Positions 24,543 through 34,930 are shown, counted from the stretch's first letter. The stretch: DNA of 64,000 nucleotides from Halovibrio variabilis (GCF_007991175.1 NZ_BJXV01000012.1:1-64000); one strand, 5' to 3'. Translations and numbers: made by a program. Notes: generated by a model not told the origin, from the letters alone.

Positions 24543-25967
24543 ATGAGCACAGCATTTGAACACCCGACCTACAACTACAAGGTGGTTCGGCAGTTCGCGA
24601 TTATGACCGTTGTGTGGGGCATCGTAGGTATGACACTGGGTGTCATCCTCGCCTCACAGCTGGTTTGGCCGCAACTGAACCTTGGCCTGCCTTGGACTAG
24701 CTTTGGGCGCTTGCGTCCGTTGCACACTAACGCCGTTATTTTCGCCTTTGGCGGTTCGGCGCTGTTTGCCACCTCGTATTACGTTGTGCAGCGGACCTGT
24801 CAGACACGGCTATTCTCTGACAGGTTAGCGGCCTTTACGTTTTGGGGCTGGCAAGCCGTTATTATCTCAGCGGTCATATCGCTCCCCATGGGCTACACCA
24901 CGACCAAGGAGTACGCTGAGCTGGAGTGGCCAATCAATATTTTGATTGCGATTGTCTGGATCAGCTATGCCATCGTGTTCCTGATGACGATCAAAAAACG
25001 CACCACGTCGCATATCTACGTGGCGAATTGGTTTTTTGCAGCGTTTATTTTGACCGTTGCGGTACTGCACATCGTTAACAACGCGGCCATTCCCGTCACG
25101 CCGATGTACTCCACCTCGATTTACGCGGGCGCGGTGGATGCCATGGTGCAGTGGTGGTACGGCCATAACGCGGTGGGCTTCTTCCTGACCGCAGGCTTTT
25201 TGGGCATGATGTACTACTTCGTGCCTAAACAGGCCGAGCGGCCAATCTATTCCTACCGCCTGTCAATTGTGCACTTCTGGGCCCTCATCATGATTTACAT
25301 GTGGGCAGGCCCTCATCACTTGCACTATACCGCACTGCCTAACTGGGCCCAGTCGCTGGGCATGATCATGTCGATCATCCTGCTGGCGCCTTCCTGGGGC
25401 GGCATGATTAACGGCATGATGACCCTATCGGGCGCTTGGCATAAGCTGCGCACAGACCCGACGCTGCGCTTTTTGGTGGTGGCACTGTCGTTCTACGGCA
25501 TGTCCACCTTTGAAGGCCCGATGATGGCAATTAAAACCGTCAACGCGCTGTCGCACTATACTGACTGGACCATTGGCCACGTTCACTCCGGGGCACTTGG
25601 CTGGGTAGCGATGATCACCATCGGTTCGATGTACCACCTGATCCCACGCCTGTTCGGGCGCACGGAAATGCACTCAGTCAATCTGATTGCCGTGCACTTC
25701 TGGTTGGCCACCATCGGCACCGTGCTGTACATCGCCTCCATGTGGGTCAACGGTATTTTGCAAGGCCTGATGTGGCGTGCGATCAACCCTGACGGCACCC
25801 TGATGTACACCTTTGTGGAAGCCGTTGAAGCCAGCGCACCGGGCTACTTTGTACGCCTAATCGGCGGTCTCTTCTGGGTCACCGGCATGCTGATCATGGC
25901 GTACAACGTCTACATGACCGTTCAGCGTCGTGAGGCCATCAGCCATCCAGCGCCACAAGCTGCTTAA
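24543..25967 (+). CDS. ccoN: cbb3 cytochrome c oxidase subunit I
   Basis: 474 residues, about 12 membrane helices. It is the catalytic subunit that reduces O2 at the haem b3-CuB site with high affinity. Conserved His-bearing segments are visible: [14 protein letters not shown] (haem b ligand), [16 protein letters not shown] (CuB ligand region with Y-G-H-N), [14 protein letters not shown] (two CuB His) and [12 protein letters not shown] (haem ligands). First gene of ccoNOQP, 19 bp before ccoO. The start [18 protein letters not shown] is typical. Confidence 0.97.
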   Translation: MSTAFEHPTYNYKVVRQFAIMTVVWGIVGMTLGVILASQLVWPQLNLGLPWTSFGRLRPLHTNAVIFAFGGSALFATSYYVVQRTCQTRLFSDRLAAFTFWGWQAVIISAVISLPMGYTTTKEYAELEWPINILIAIVWISYAIVFLMTIKKRTTSHIYVANWFFAAFILTVAVLHIVNNAAIPVTPMYSTSIYAGAVDAMVQWWYGHNAVGFFLTAGFLGMMYYFVPKQAERPIYSYRLSIVHFWALIMIYMWAGPHHLHYTALPNWAQSLGMIMSIILLAPSWGGMINGMMTLSGAWHKLRTDPTLRFLVVALSFYGMSTFEGPMMAIKTVNALSHYTDWTIGHVHSGALGWVAMITIGSMYHLIPRLFGRTEMHSVNLIAVHFWLATIGTVLYIASMWVNGILQGLMWRAINPDGTLMYTFVEAVEASAPGYFVRLIGGLFWVTGMLIMAYNVYMTVQRREAISHPAPQAA

Positions 25968-25986
25968 CACGGGGAAGTTGAGACCA

Positions 25987-26595
25987 ATGAAACACGAGAT
26001 TGTCGAAAAGAACGTTGGCCTGCTTGCCGTGTTGATCCTGGTTGCGATCAGCTTCGGCGGACTGGCAGAGGTCGTTCCGCTGTTTTTCCAGAAGCAGACC
26101 ACCGAGCCCGTTGAAGGGCTAGAGCCGCTATCGGCGCTGGAACTGGAAGGCCGTGGCATCTATCGTCGTGAAGGCTGTGTGGGCTGTCACTCGCAAATGG
26201 TGCGCCCGTTCCGCGCGGAAACCGAGCGCTACGGCCACTACAACGTGGCGGGTGAGCAGGTTTACGAGCACAACTTTCTGTGGGGCTCCAAACGCACCGG
26301 GCCGGACCTGGCACGCGTTGGCGGCCGCTATAGCGACGACTGGCACCGTGCGCACCTGTATAACCCTCGCGATGTAGTGCCCGAGTCGATCATGCCAGCG
26401 TACCCCTGGCTGTTTGAAAACACCCTTGATGGTGAAGCCACTCCCCGTAAGATGCGTACGCTGCGTACGCTAGGAGTGCCCTACACCGACGAAGATATCG
26501 ACAACGCTGCTGAAGAGGTGCGTGGCACCCAGGAAATTACGGCCCTGGTCGCCTACCTGCAACAGCTCGGAACCGTGTTAGAGGGCACTCGTTAA
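25987..26595 (+). CDS. ccoO: cbb3 oxidase monohaem cytochrome c subunit
   Basis: 203 residues. An N-terminal membrane anchor ([20 protein letters not shown]) is followed by one haem c site CVGCH (C64, C67, H68) in the characteristic [20 protein letters not shown] context, with a distal methionine in [10 protein letters not shown]. It passes electrons from cytochrome c or CcoP to CcoN. Start chosen at ATG 25987, the usual MKHEIVEKN. Confidence 0.97.
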   Translation: MKHEIVEKNVGLLAVLILVAISFGGLAEVVPLFFQKQTTEPVEGLEPLSALELEGRGIYRREGCVGCHSQMVRPFRAETERYGHYNVAGEQVYEHNFLWGSKRTGPDLARVGGRYSDDWHRAHLYNPRDVVPESIMPAYPWLFENTLDGEATPRKMRTLRTLGVPYTDEDIDNAAEEVRGTQEITALVAYLQQLGTVLEGTR

Positions 26596-26598
26596 GCC

Positions 26599-26823
26599 AT
26601 GGATACGGGAACTTTTCGCGGTCTCATTACGCTGATCTTGATTATTGCGTTTATCGGTATCGCCCTCTGGGCATACTCCAAACGCCGCAAGCCAGATTTC
26701 GACGAAGCGGCTAACCTGCCCTTTGCCGATGACGATGAGCAACCGACCAGTGACAAGCACGCTTCGCGTGAACGCGACAACGAAGCGCATTCCCGTGACG
26801 AGAGGGGAGATAAAAATATATGA
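26599..26823 (+). CDS. ccoQ: cbb3 oxidase small subunit CcoQ
   Basis: 74 residues: one membrane helix (ITLILIIAFIGIALWAYS) followed by a charged tail with FDEAANLPFADDD, typical of CcoQ/FixQ, which stabilises the oxidase complex. It overlaps ccoP by 4 bp. Confidence 0.93.
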   Translation: MDTGTFRGLITLILIIAFIGIALWAYSKRRKPDFDEAANLPFADDDEQPTSDKHASRERDNEAHSRDERGDKNI

Positions 26824-27749
26824 ATAACTTATGGGGTGACTCCCTATCCAGTTTCTGGAGCAGCTGGATCATCTTCATTACGCTGGGCACGATCGCGCTG
26901 AGCGTATGGATACTGCTTGCCAATCGCCGTACCGATAAAACGCCTGATGCAGAAGGCAATGTGGAAACCACCGGCCACGCCGCCGACGGTATCGAAGAGT
27001 ATGATAACCCGCTGCCTAAATGGTGGTTCCAGCTGTTTGTCTTAACGGTCGTGTTTGCCCTGGGCTATCTTGTTCTCTACCCAGGCCTGGGTAACTACGC
27101 GGGGGTACTGGGCTGGTCGCAAGAGAGCCAGTGGGAGGAGGAAGTCGCTCAAGCCGAAGAGCGCTTTACGCCGATTTTCGCCCAGTATCAGGAAGTGCCT
27201 ATTCCTGAACTTGCCGAAGACTCCGAGGCGATGCAGGTCGCTGAACGCATCTATCAAAACAACTGCGCGGTGTGCCACGGCTCCAATGCTCAGGGCGGCT
27301 ACGGCTTCCCCAACCTGACCGACGATGATTGGCTGTACGGCGGGGAGCCCGAAAATATTCTTACCACGCTTCACAATGGGCGTAACGGCCTGATGCCCTC
27401 CTGGCAACAGCTGGGGCAGGAAAATATTGAGAACCTGACGCAATACGTTCTGTCTCTGTCTAATGAAGCGCATGACGAGGAGCGTGCCGAGCAGGGCGAA
27501 AGCACCTTTATGGCCGTGTGTGCCGCTTGTCATGGTCCTAACGCTATGGGTAACACGGCTATCGGGGCGCCTAACTTGACCGATGATATCTGGCTCTACC
27601 TGGCGCCCGGTCAAGAGGTAGGTGATTCGATACGTCAAACGCTGCGTAACGGGCGTAACGGCCACATGCCGGCCCAGGCGGCTTATATTGGTGAAGAGCG
27701 CGTTCATCTGGTCGCCGCCTATGTGTATAGCCTGCGCTTAGAGGATTAA
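26820..27749 (+). CDS. ccoP: cbb3 oxidase dihaem cytochrome c subunit
   Basis: 309 residues. Two membrane segments (residues ~12-34 and ~70-88) are followed by two cytochrome c domains with CAVCH (C149, C152, H153) and CAACH (C234, C237, H238). Both have G-L-M-P or G-H-M-P distal methionine contexts. It is the electron entry subunit of the oxidase. Last gene of ccoNOQP, with a terminator 40 bp after. Confidence 0.97.
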   Translation: MNNLWGDSLSSFWSSWIIFITLGTIALSVWILLANRRTDKTPDAEGNVETTGHAADGIEEYDNPLPKWWFQLFVLTVVFALGYLVLYPGLGNYAGVLGWSQESQWEEEVAQAEERFTPIFAQYQEVPIPELAEDSEAMQVAERIYQNNCAVCHGSNAQGGYGFPNLTDDDWLYGGEPENILTTLHNGRNGLMPSWQQLGQENIENLTQYVLSLSNEAHDEERAEQGESTFMAVCAACHGPNAMGNTAIGAPNLTDDIWLYLAPGQEVGDSIRQTLRNGRNGHMPAQAAYIGEERVHLVAAYVYSLRLED

Positions 27750-27788
27750 CTGACCGCTGGCTGAGAGAGTCAGCAACGCTAGCTAGGC

Positions 27789-27820
27789 AAGGGTGCGGCC
27801 CCAAACCGCACCCTTTATTT
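27789..27820 (+). terminator. terminator after ccoNOQP
   Basis: AAGGGTGCGG (27789-27798) pairs with CCGCACCCTT (27806-27815), followed by TATTTATT. Confidence 0.85.
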
Positions 27821-27850
27821 ATTCACAACCCGATACAATATTAACCACAT

Positions 27851-27880
27851 ACCAAGACCGACCAAGACCGACCAAGACCG
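27851..27880 (+). repeat. three tandem copies of a 10-bp unit
   Basis: ACCAAGACCG is repeated perfectly three times and followed by a degenerate fourth start (ACTAAG). It lies between the ccoP terminator and ccoG. Confidence 0.9.
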
Positions 27881-27965
27881 ACTAAGCATCTCAATTAACT
27901 AAGCACCTAGCTTAACTGCACAATAGGGTGCCACCTCTCCTGCCTTTTGCGCCGGGAATGCCGCT

Positions 27966-29405
27966 ATGGAAAAGATACCAAGCCAAGACGTCACGCCGAA
28001 CCCGGTGGGTCACCACACCCCTGCAGGTGAAACGGTTAGCCAGGAAATGTACGCCAAACGACGCCACATTTACGTGCGCGAAATTAAAGGCGTGTTTCAA
28101 AAATTACGCCGTAGCGCTAACTGTTTGTTAATGCTGTTATTTTTTCTCTTGCCCTGGATTAACCTAGGCGACCGACCGCTGATCTTATTCGATTTACCCA
28201 ATCGCGAATTCCATATCTTTACCGCCACGTTTTATCCCCAGGAGTTCATTCTGCTGTCGTGGCTGCTGATTATCTGCGCCTTTGGGCTGTTTTTTATTAC
28301 CGTCTTCGCTGGCCGGGTCTGGTGTGGTTACACCTGCCCGCAAAGCGTGTGGACGTTCCTGTTCATTTGGCTTGAACACCGTATTGAAGGCTCGCGCAAC
28401 CGGCGCATCAAGCTCGACAACCAGCCGATGAGCGCCGACAAAGCCTGGCGCAAAGGCGCCAAGCACAGCGCCTGGCTGCTGATCGCCTTGGCCACCGGCA
28501 TTACCTTTGTGGGCTACTTCACCCCCATTCGTGGCTTAATCGCCGAACTACCCACCTTAGAGGCCCATGGCTGGTCTTACTTCTGGGTCGGCTTTTTCAT
28601 GGTGTTTACTTACCTGAACGCAGGCTGGCTGCGCGAGCAGGTATGTATCTACATGTGCCCCTATGCGCGCTTTCAATCGGTCATGTTCGACCGTGATACG
28701 CTTATCGTCTCCTACGATGAGGCCCGCGGTGAGCCCCGCGGCCACCGTAAGAAAAGCCTTAGCCATGTCGAAGCACGCGCAGCAGGATACGGCGACTGTA
28801 TCGACTGCGACCTGTGCGTACAGGTCTGCCCTACCGGCATCGATATCCGCGACGGCTTGCAGTATGAGTGCATTAGCTGCGCCGCCTGCATCGATGCCTG
28901 CGACAGCGTGATGGATAAAATGGGCTACCCGCGGGGCTTGGTGCGCTACACCACCGAAAAAGCCCTTGAAGGTAAAACAACCCGTATTATGCGCCCTCGC
29001 CTACTCGGCTACTTCGCGGCACTTTTGATGATGGTGGGCACTTTTGCCTGGGCCATCAACGACCGTATGCCGCTTAACTTTGACGCTGAGCGTGAGCGCA
29101 CCCAGCTCTACCAAACGACCCGTGATGGCCAAATTAGCAATGTGTTTAGCCTGACTATTCGCAACCTTGATGACCAGGATCACAGTTACCAACTGAGTGT
29201 CTCCGGGCTGCCAAGCTTAACGCTGGATAGCGACACGATTAATGTGCCAGCAGGGGAGTCGCGTTTCGAAGCGGTTACCGTAACGGCCAACCCCGACGAT
29301 ATACAGCAACCCAGCCACCCCATTGTGTTCACGTTGCAGGCTCAGCAAGACGCGGATATTCGCATTGAGCGCGAGACTAGCTTCCTGGGCGATATTAGGA
29401 GATAA
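27966..29405 (+). CDS. ccoG: cbb3 oxidase accessory protein CcoG (RdxA/FixG)
   Basis: 479 residues. Several membrane helices carry a periplasm-side C-G-Y-T-C-P-Q motif, then a ferredoxin-like domain with CIDCDLCVQVCP and CISCAACIDACD (two 4Fe-4S clusters) and a C-terminal Ig-like domain (residues ~370-479). CcoG takes part in copper reduction for cbb3 assembly. First gene of ccoGHIS; ccoH follows after 6 bp. Confidence 0.95.
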   Translation: MEKIPSQDVTPNPVGHHTPAGETVSQEMYAKRRHIYVREIKGVFQKLRRSANCLLMLLFFLLPWINLGDRPLILFDLPNREFHIFTATFYPQEFILLSWLLIICAFGLFFITVFAGRVWCGYTCPQSVWTFLFIWLEHRIEGSRNRRIKLDNQPMSADKAWRKGAKHSAWLLIALATGITFVGYFTPIRGLIAELPTLEAHGWSYFWVGFFMVFTYLNAGWLREQVCIYMCPYARFQSVMFDRDTLIVSYDEARGEPRGHRKKSLSHVEARAAGYGDCIDCDLCVQVCPTGIDIRDGLQYECISCAACIDACDSVMDKMGYPRGLVRYTTEKALEGKTTRIMRPRLLGYFAALLMMVGTFAWAINDRMPLNFDAERERTQLYQTTRDGQISNVFSLTIRNLDDQDHSYQLSVSGLPSLTLDSDTINVPAGESRFEAVTVTANPDDIQQPSHPIVFTLQAQQDADIRIERETSFLGDIRR

Positions 29406-29411
29406 ACGCTT

Positions 29412-29951
29412 ATGCCATCCCCCGTGTTGAACCCTGGCGAAAAGGTAACCCCATGGTACAAGCAGTTTTGGCCGTGGTTTTTGCTCGGCATTCTGTTTTC
29501 TTCGATTATTGTTAGCACCGGTTTTGCGGTTATGTCGATCAAGAGTTTCGACGGCATGGTCGTTCAGGAAGATTATTACGAGCACGGCAAAGCCATCAAT
29601 ATGGTGCTGGCTAAGCAGGAGCAGGCGCGCGCACTGAACCTGAACGCCGATTTACGTCTTGACCCGCTTACCAGCGACATTGTGGTCGATTTAAGCGGCG
29701 ATGCGCGCCCCGAAAAGCTCTATCTCGACCTGATCTTCCCCACCGAAGATGATCGCGACCAATCCTTCGTTCTTGAGCACGTTCGCGACGGTCGCTATAT
29801 CACCCAAGGCCCCGACAACCTGCGCTACCGCTGGTACCTGCAGATTCAGCCTGCTTTGCAAGAGGCTGACTGGCGGCTTACCGGCGAGGCTACTTTTCCT
29901 AGTGAAAGCAGCGTCACGCTACTACCAGGAGGACGCCCAGCAAGCGAATGA
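29412..29951 (+). CDS. ccoH: FixH/CcoH-family assembly protein
   Basis: 179 residues with one N-terminal membrane helix (FWPWFLLGILFSSIIVSTGF) and a periplasmic beta-rich domain containing VVQEDYYEHGKAINM, the FixH signature. Needed for cbb3 oxidase assembly. Overlaps ccoI by 4 bp. Confidence 0.92.
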   Translation: MPSPVLNPGEKVTPWYKQFWPWFLLGILFSSIIVSTGFAVMSIKSFDGMVVQEDYYEHGKAINMVLAKQEQARALNLNADLRLDPLTSDIVVDLSGDARPEKLYLDLIFPTEDDRDQSFVLEHVRDGRYITQGPDNLRYRWYLQIQPALQEADWRLTGEATFPSESSVTLLPGGRPASE

Positions 29952-32404
29952 GCAACGCCGCGACTGCCTCCCTTTGCTACCACTGCGGTAACCCGGTGCC
30001 CGCCGGGGCCCCTTGGACGATTACCCTGGATGAGCACACCCATCCGCTGTGCTGCCCCGGCTGTGAAGCGGTGGCCCATGCCATCGTTGATGGCGGCTTG
30101 GAGAGCTACTACCGCTACCGGACCGAACTTCCCGAACGCCCGGATGAGCGCCAAGCTGCCAAAGCGGACACCTGGTCGGTGTTTGACGACCCCGGTTTGC
30201 AAGAACAGTTTGTGCACCCCGACGGTGACGAAGGCAATGTAAAAACGACCCTCGCCATTGAGGGGATCACCTGTGCCGCCTGTGCCTGGCTGATCGAGCA
30301 CCGCCTAAATGCCCTTGAGGGCGTTACGTCCAGCGCGGTGAATTTAACTCACCACCGCCTGCGCGTAAGCTGGGACCCGCAGCAGTTGAAGCTATCGCAA
30401 CTGCTGGCTGAGCTGGCCGCCATTGGCTACGACGCCCAGCCCTACGAGCCCGATCAGGCTCAGGCGCGTATGCAGCATGAGGAACGCATGACCGTGCGGC
30501 GGCTGATCATCGCCGCGGTCGGCATGATGCAGGTGATGATGTTCTCGATCCCGATCTATGTGTCCGGCCCCGGTGAGATCAGCGACGACTTCTACGCGCT
30601 GTTTCACTGGCTGTCTTTTGCGCTAGCAACGCCGGTGGTATTTTTCTCAGCACAGCCGTTTTTCCGCAATGCCCTGCGCGATTTCCGCACGGGCGTACTG
30701 GGCATGGATGTGCCGGTGTCGCTGGCAGTTGGTGGCGCTTATCTTGCCAGCAGCTACGCGGTGCTGTTTAACGTCGGCGAGGTGTATTTTGACTCGGTGG
30801 CCATGTTTACCTTCTTTTTACTCTTTGGCCGCTACGTGGAAGGCCGCGCCCGACGCCGCAGCGGGCATAGCGGCAACGCGCTGAGCGGCGTGCTGCCGAT
30901 TTCCGCGACGCGGCTGGAGCACGACCGCAGCGAGCGCATTCTGCCCGCCAGCGAGCTGAAACCCGGCGACCGGGTATTGATCAAGCCCGGCCACGGGGTG
31001 CCTGCCGACGGCGTGATTGAAGAGGGCGAATCGAGCCTGGATGAATCCATGCTGACCGGCGAGTACCTGCCGGTAACCCGCCATGTAGGCGATACGGTTA
31101 CCGGCGGCAGCCAAAACATGGAAAATCCGCTAGTCGTCAGAGTAACCCACGCCGGGCGTGATGCCCGGGTGGCGGGTATTGTCGACCTTACCGATCGCGC
31201 CTTTGCCAGCCGCCCCAGGCTTGCCCAGATGGCGGCGCGTATGGCGCATTTATTCGTGCTGCGCCTGCTGGTGGTCACCGCCTGCGTTAGCGTCGCCTGG
31301 TGGTTTATCGACCCCTCGCGGATGCTCTGGGTGGTACTCTCCGTGCTGGTGGTGACCTGCCCCTGTGCGCTGGCGCTGGCCACCCCCGCGGCCCTAACCG
31401 CAGGGCATGGCCAGTTGCGCAAGCGCGGCGTGTTGATTACCCGCGCCGACGCCATAGAGTCGCTGTCCAATGTTACTCGGGTGATCTTTGATAAAACCGG
31501 CACCCTCACCCGCGGCGAAATGCAGCTCACTCAGACCCAGCCAGTGGGCGAATTATCCGCCGAGCGCGCCCAAGCGATTGCCGCCGCCTTGGAAGCCCAC
31601 TCAGAACACCCTATTGCCCGCGCCTTTCGGCCCTTTAGGGATGCGACGCTGCAAGCGAAAGATATTCACAGCCACACCGGCCAAGGCCTTGAAGGCACCT
31701 TAAACGGCGCCCGCTGGCGGCTGGGCAAGCCTGAATTTGCCTCTGACGAGCCACTCAAGGCGCCCGCCAAAGGCCAGTGGCTGCTGCTTAGCGAAGACGG
31801 CACCCCCCGCGCCTGGTTCGGCCTGCACGACGGCGTGCGTGATGATGCCGCGGCCACCATCACGGCACTCCAAGCCAAGGGCTTAACCGTTGAGCTGCTT
31901 TCTGGCGATACCGTAGACGCGGTGGAAAGCCTGGCTAACCAGCTCAACATCGCCACCTGGCATGCGGGCACCAGCCCGGAAGGCAAATTGGCCCGACTGC
32001 GCGAACTGCAGGCCGCCGGCGAAACCGTGGTGATGGTTGGCGACGGCATCAACGACGTGCCGGTGTTGGCGGGGGCCGATGTGGCCATTGCCATGAACGG
32101 TGCCACTGATCTGGCTCGCACCCGCGCCGATGCGGTACTGCTCAGCCCACGGCTAATGCGGATTTTTGAGGCCATCGAGATTTCCCGCGCGACCCGGCGT
32201 ATCATGCGCCAGAACATGATGTGGTCGGTGTGCTATAACGTTTCGGCGCTGCCGCTGGCGGCGATGGGCCTGGTACCGCCCTGGTTAGCCGCAATTGGCA
32301 TGTCGCTTAGCTCGCTGGTAGTGGTGGGTAATGCCCTGCGGCTGTCACGCTGGCGCAGCCAGCCAACCACATCGCTGAGTGCTCCACGACCGGTGACCGC
32401 ATGA
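29948..32404 (+). CDS. ccoI: copper-exporting P-type ATPase for cbb3 assembly (CcoI/FixI)
   Basis: 818 residues. The N-terminal cysteine-rich segment (CYHCGNPVP, CCPGC) and a heavy-metal-associated domain (ITCAACAWLIEH) precede eight membrane helices. The metal site is VVTCPCALALATP, the phosphorylation motif DKTGTLTRG, and the hinge GDGINDVPVLAGA. CcoI delivers copper across the inner membrane to the cbb3 CuB centre. 4-bp overlaps with ccoH and ccoS indicate translational coupling. Confidence 0.96.
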   Translation: MSNAATASLCYHCGNPVPAGAPWTITLDEHTHPLCCPGCEAVAHAIVDGGLESYYRYRTELPERPDERQAAKADTWSVFDDPGLQEQFVHPDGDEGNVKTTLAIEGITCAACAWLIEHRLNALEGVTSSAVNLTHHRLRVSWDPQQLKLSQLLAELAAIGYDAQPYEPDQAQARMQHEERMTVRRLIIAAVGMMQVMMFSIPIYVSGPGEISDDFYALFHWLSFALATPVVFFSAQPFFRNALRDFRTGVLGMDVPVSLAVGGAYLASSYAVLFNVGEVYFDSVAMFTFFLLFGRYVEGRARRRSGHSGNALSGVLPISATRLEHDRSERILPASELKPGDRVLIKPGHGVPADGVIEEGESSLDESMLTGEYLPVTRHVGDTVTGGSQNMENPLVVRVTHAGRDARVAGIVDLTDRAFASRPRLAQMAARMAHLFVLRLLVVTACVSVAWWFIDPSRMLWVVLSVLVVTCPCALALATPAALTAGHGQLRKRGVLITRADAIESLSNVTRVIFDKTGTLTRGEMQLTQTQPVGELSAERAQAIAAALEAHSEHPIARAFRPFRDATLQAKDIHSHTGQGLEGTLNGARWRLGKPEFASDEPLKAPAKGQWLLLSEDGTPRAWFGLHDGVRDDAAATITALQAKGLTVELLSGDTVDAVESLANQLNIATWHAGTSPEGKLARLRELQAAGETVVMVGDGINDVPVLAGADVAIAMNGATDLARTRADAVLLSPRLMRIFEAIEISRATRRIMRQNMMWSVCYNVSALPLAAMGLVPPWLAAIGMSLSSLVVVGNALRLSRWRSQPTTSLSAPRPVTA

Positions 32405-32646
32405 CGATTCTGTATCTGCTTATTCCGCTTTCGCTGATGCTGCTTGGCCTCGCTGTTTGGGCATTTTTCTGGGCGGTCAAAAACGATCAGTTCGACGACT
32501 TAGAAGGCCCCGCGCACCGCATTTTGTTTGACGAGGATGACAACGATTTGAGCTTGGAACAGCGCCAACAACGACAGCAAGCCAAGCAAAAACCAGCCCC
32601 TCGGTCAGATGCTGACACACCCGACGACCAAGAGCCTCGGCAATGA
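32401..32646 (+). CDS. ccoS: cbb3 oxidase maturation protein CcoS
   Basis: 81 residues: one membrane helix (ILYLLIPLSLMLLGLAVWAFFW), then KNDQFDDLEGPAHRILFDED, the conserved CcoS stretch, and a Q/K-rich tail. Required for cofactor insertion into CcoN. 4-bp overlaps on both sides. Confidence 0.94.
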   Translation: MTILYLLIPLSLMLLGLAVWAFFWAVKNDQFDDLEGPAHRILFDEDDNDLSLEQRQQRQQAKQKPAPRSDADTPDDQEPRQ

Positions 32647-33338
32647 ACCCCACCGGTCTCGACCTACCGCCACTCTTGGCGGCGTTTGTGTTTGGCTTGA
32701 TGGGCGGCGCCCACTGTATCGGCATGTGCGGCGGCATTATGAGCGCGCTTACCTTTGCAGTGCCCCCCAGTATGCGCCATCCGGCACGTATGGGCGGCCT
32801 GCTGCTCAGCTACAATGCAGGTCGTATTATCAGCTATATGAGCGCAGGCGCGCTGGTGGCACTGCTGGGTACGCTGTTTTCGCTTTCCGCCACGGCGCGA
32901 TTGATACTTCAGGTGTTTGCCGCGCTGATGCTAATCCTGATGGCGCTGTATATCGCCAACTGGTGGAAAGGCTTGCTCAAGGTCGAAGCGGTGGGCCGCC
33001 GCCTATGGCGCCTTATTGAGCCCGTGGGCAGGCGCTTGATGCCCGTGGTGCATATTCCCCAGGCTTTCGCGCTGGGCACACTGTGGGGCTGGCTGCCCTG
33101 TGGGCTGGTCTACTCCATGCTGGCTTGGAGCCTGGCGATTGCCGACCCGCTGCAGGGCGCCCTGCTAATGGGCGCCTTTGGGCTGGGTACCCTACCGGCG
33201 CTACTGGCCACGGGCCTTGCCGCGCGCCAGCTCAGCCATTTGATTCGTCACCCGGCGACACGCAGCGTGGCAGCGGTGACGATTATCGCTTTTGCGCTGT
33301 GGCAACTTTGGACGCTCACGGCGCACAACCTCTCATAG
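32643..33338 (+). CDS. SafE/CcdA-like membrane protein of the cbb3 assembly operon
   Basis: 231 residues, about six membrane helices. It begins FVFGLMGGAHCIGMCGGIMSAL, the cysteine-containing first helix of the TauE/SafE-DsbD-like family commonly found right after ccoS, and repeats the pattern at GTLWGWLPCGLVYSMLAWSL. Those cysteines suggest thiol-disulfide or metal handling. It overlaps ccoS by 4 bp, so a role in cbb3 maturation is likely, though undefined. Confidence 0.88.
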   Translation: MNPTGLDLPPLLAAFVFGLMGGAHCIGMCGGIMSALTFAVPPSMRHPARMGGLLLSYNAGRIISYMSAGALVALLGTLFSLSATARLILQVFAALMLILMALYIANWWKGLLKVEAVGRRLWRLIEPVGRRLMPVVHIPQAFALGTLWGWLPCGLVYSMLAWSLAIADPLQGALLMGAFGLGTLPALLATGLAARQLSHLIRHPATRSVAAVTIIAFALWQLWTLTAHNLS

Positions 33339-33412
33339 CATGACGTGGCTCAACGTTTGTAGCGGGCGCTAGGATTAGGCTAGCGGCATTTCCTAACGTT
33401 GGAGCGCCCTTC

Positions 33413-34846
33413 ATGCCCGTTCATGCCCCCGCTGCCGTGCCTATTGCACCCGCTGCTGTCGCAGCCCCCATGCAGCCTGTGTGGGATGAAGCGTTACTGC
33501 GCCGCTACGACACCAGCGGCCCACGCTACACCTCCTACCCCACGGCGCTGTCGTTTCACGACCAATTTACCCCTAGCGACCTGACCCAGGCGCTGGAGCG
33601 TAGCAATGCCAGCCATCGCTCGCTGTCGATTTATGTCCACATACCCTTCTGCCGCAAGATCTGCTTCTACTGCGCGTGCAACAAGATTGCCACCAAAAAT
33701 ACGGCGCTGGCGGAGCCCTATTTAGCCCGGCTCGACCGTGAAATGGTGCTGACCGCGCGCCACTTGGATACGTCTCGACCGGTCGAACAGCTGCATTGGG
33801 GCGGTGGTACGCCGACCTTTCTCAGCTTAAACCAGATGGGCGATCTGATTGATCGTTTGGATGCGCGCTTTGGCCTTTCGTCCGCGGCTGATCGCGACTA
33901 TGCGATTGAAATAGATCCCCGCGAAGCGGATGTGTTTACCCTGCGCCATCTTCAGTCGCTGGGCTTTAACCGCATTAGCCTCGGCGTTCAGGATTTAAGC
34001 CCGCTGGTACAGAAAGCCATTAACCGCATTCAGCCGCGGGTACTCACCGAAACGCTCATGGATGAGGCCCATCGCCTGGGCTTTCGCTCGCTCAATCTCG
34101 ATCTCATTTATGGCCTGCCGTTTCAAACCCAAAAGAGCTTCGCGGATACCCTGCGTAAAGTCATTGAGCTAAACCCGGCGCGCCTGTCAGTATTCAACTA
34201 CGCCCACATGCCCGAGCGCTTTGCCCCCCAGCGGCGTATCAACGTCGATGACTTGCCGGGCGGTGAAGAGAAGCTGGCGATTCTGCGAACCACCATTGAA
34301 ATGCTCACCGCAGCAGGCTACGTGCATATCGGGATGGACCACTTTGCCCGGCCCGACGACAGCCTGGTGGTTGCCCAGCGCGAAGGCTCGCTGCAGCGGA
34401 ACTTTCAAGGCTACTCAAGCCACGCCCAGTGCGACTTGGTCGGGCTTGGCGTTTCGGCCATCTCCTGCATCAACGATGTCTATGCGCAGAACCCTAGCGA
34501 CCTGGCCCGCTACGAGGCAGCGCTGGATCAGGGCCAACTGGCAACGGTACGTGGCGTGCGCTTGAGTAGTGACGACCTTATCCGCCGGGACGTCATCGAG
34601 CGGCTAATGTGCGATATGCGCATTGATCTGGCCGCCGTTAGCCAACGCTGGAACATCGATGCCCCCCGCTACTTTGCACCCGCGCTTGAACGCCTGGCGG
34701 TTGCCGAGCAGGATGGCCTGCTGACCCGCAGCGGCGATCAGCTTAACGCCACCCCCATGGGGCGGCTGCTGATTCGCCATCTCGCCATGGCGTTTGACAC
34801 TCATCTACCTGGGCAAACGGGGCAGCGCTATTCTAAGATTGTTTAA
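33413..34846 (+). CDS. hemN: oxygen-independent coproporphyrinogen III dehydrogenase
   Basis: 477 residues. Radical-SAM motif C-x3-C-x2-C in FCRKICFYCACNKI (~81-94), glycine motif HWGGGTPTFLS, and family landmarks ISLGVQDL and NLDLIYGLPFQT. It converts coproporphyrinogen III to protoporphyrinogen IX without O2 for haem synthesis under low oxygen. The first ~25 residues are an alanine/proline-rich extension. Context with the cbb3 genes and anr is typical of Anr-regulated hemN. Confidence 0.96.
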   Translation: MPVHAPAAVPIAPAAVAAPMQPVWDEALLRRYDTSGPRYTSYPTALSFHDQFTPSDLTQALERSNASHRSLSIYVHIPFCRKICFYCACNKIATKNTALAEPYLARLDREMVLTARHLDTSRPVEQLHWGGGTPTFLSLNQMGDLIDRLDARFGLSSAADRDYAIEIDPREADVFTLRHLQSLGFNRISLGVQDLSPLVQKAINRIQPRVLTETLMDEAHRLGFRSLNLDLIYGLPFQTQKSFADTLRKVIELNPARLSVFNYAHMPERFAPQRRINVDDLPGGEEKLAILRTTIEMLTAAGYVHIGMDHFARPDDSLVVAQREGSLQRNFQGYSSHAQCDLVGLGVSAISCINDVYAQNPSDLARYEAALDQGQLATVRGVRLSSDDLIRRDVIERLMCDMRIDLAAVSQRWNIDAPRYFAPALERLAVAEQDGLLTRSGDQLNATPMGRLLIRHLAMAFDTHLPGQTGQRYSKIV

Positions 34847-34930
34847 TGACCTTTAGGCAGGCATGCTGAAGCGACTATAATAAGTAAGGTTTTACTAATT
34901 GATAAGCGTAACCCACTCAAGGAGCAATGC

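Noticed and set aside
27042..27707. 221-codon frame antisense to ccoP
   Set aside because: Fully overlaps a certain gene with both haem motifs; no independent evidence.
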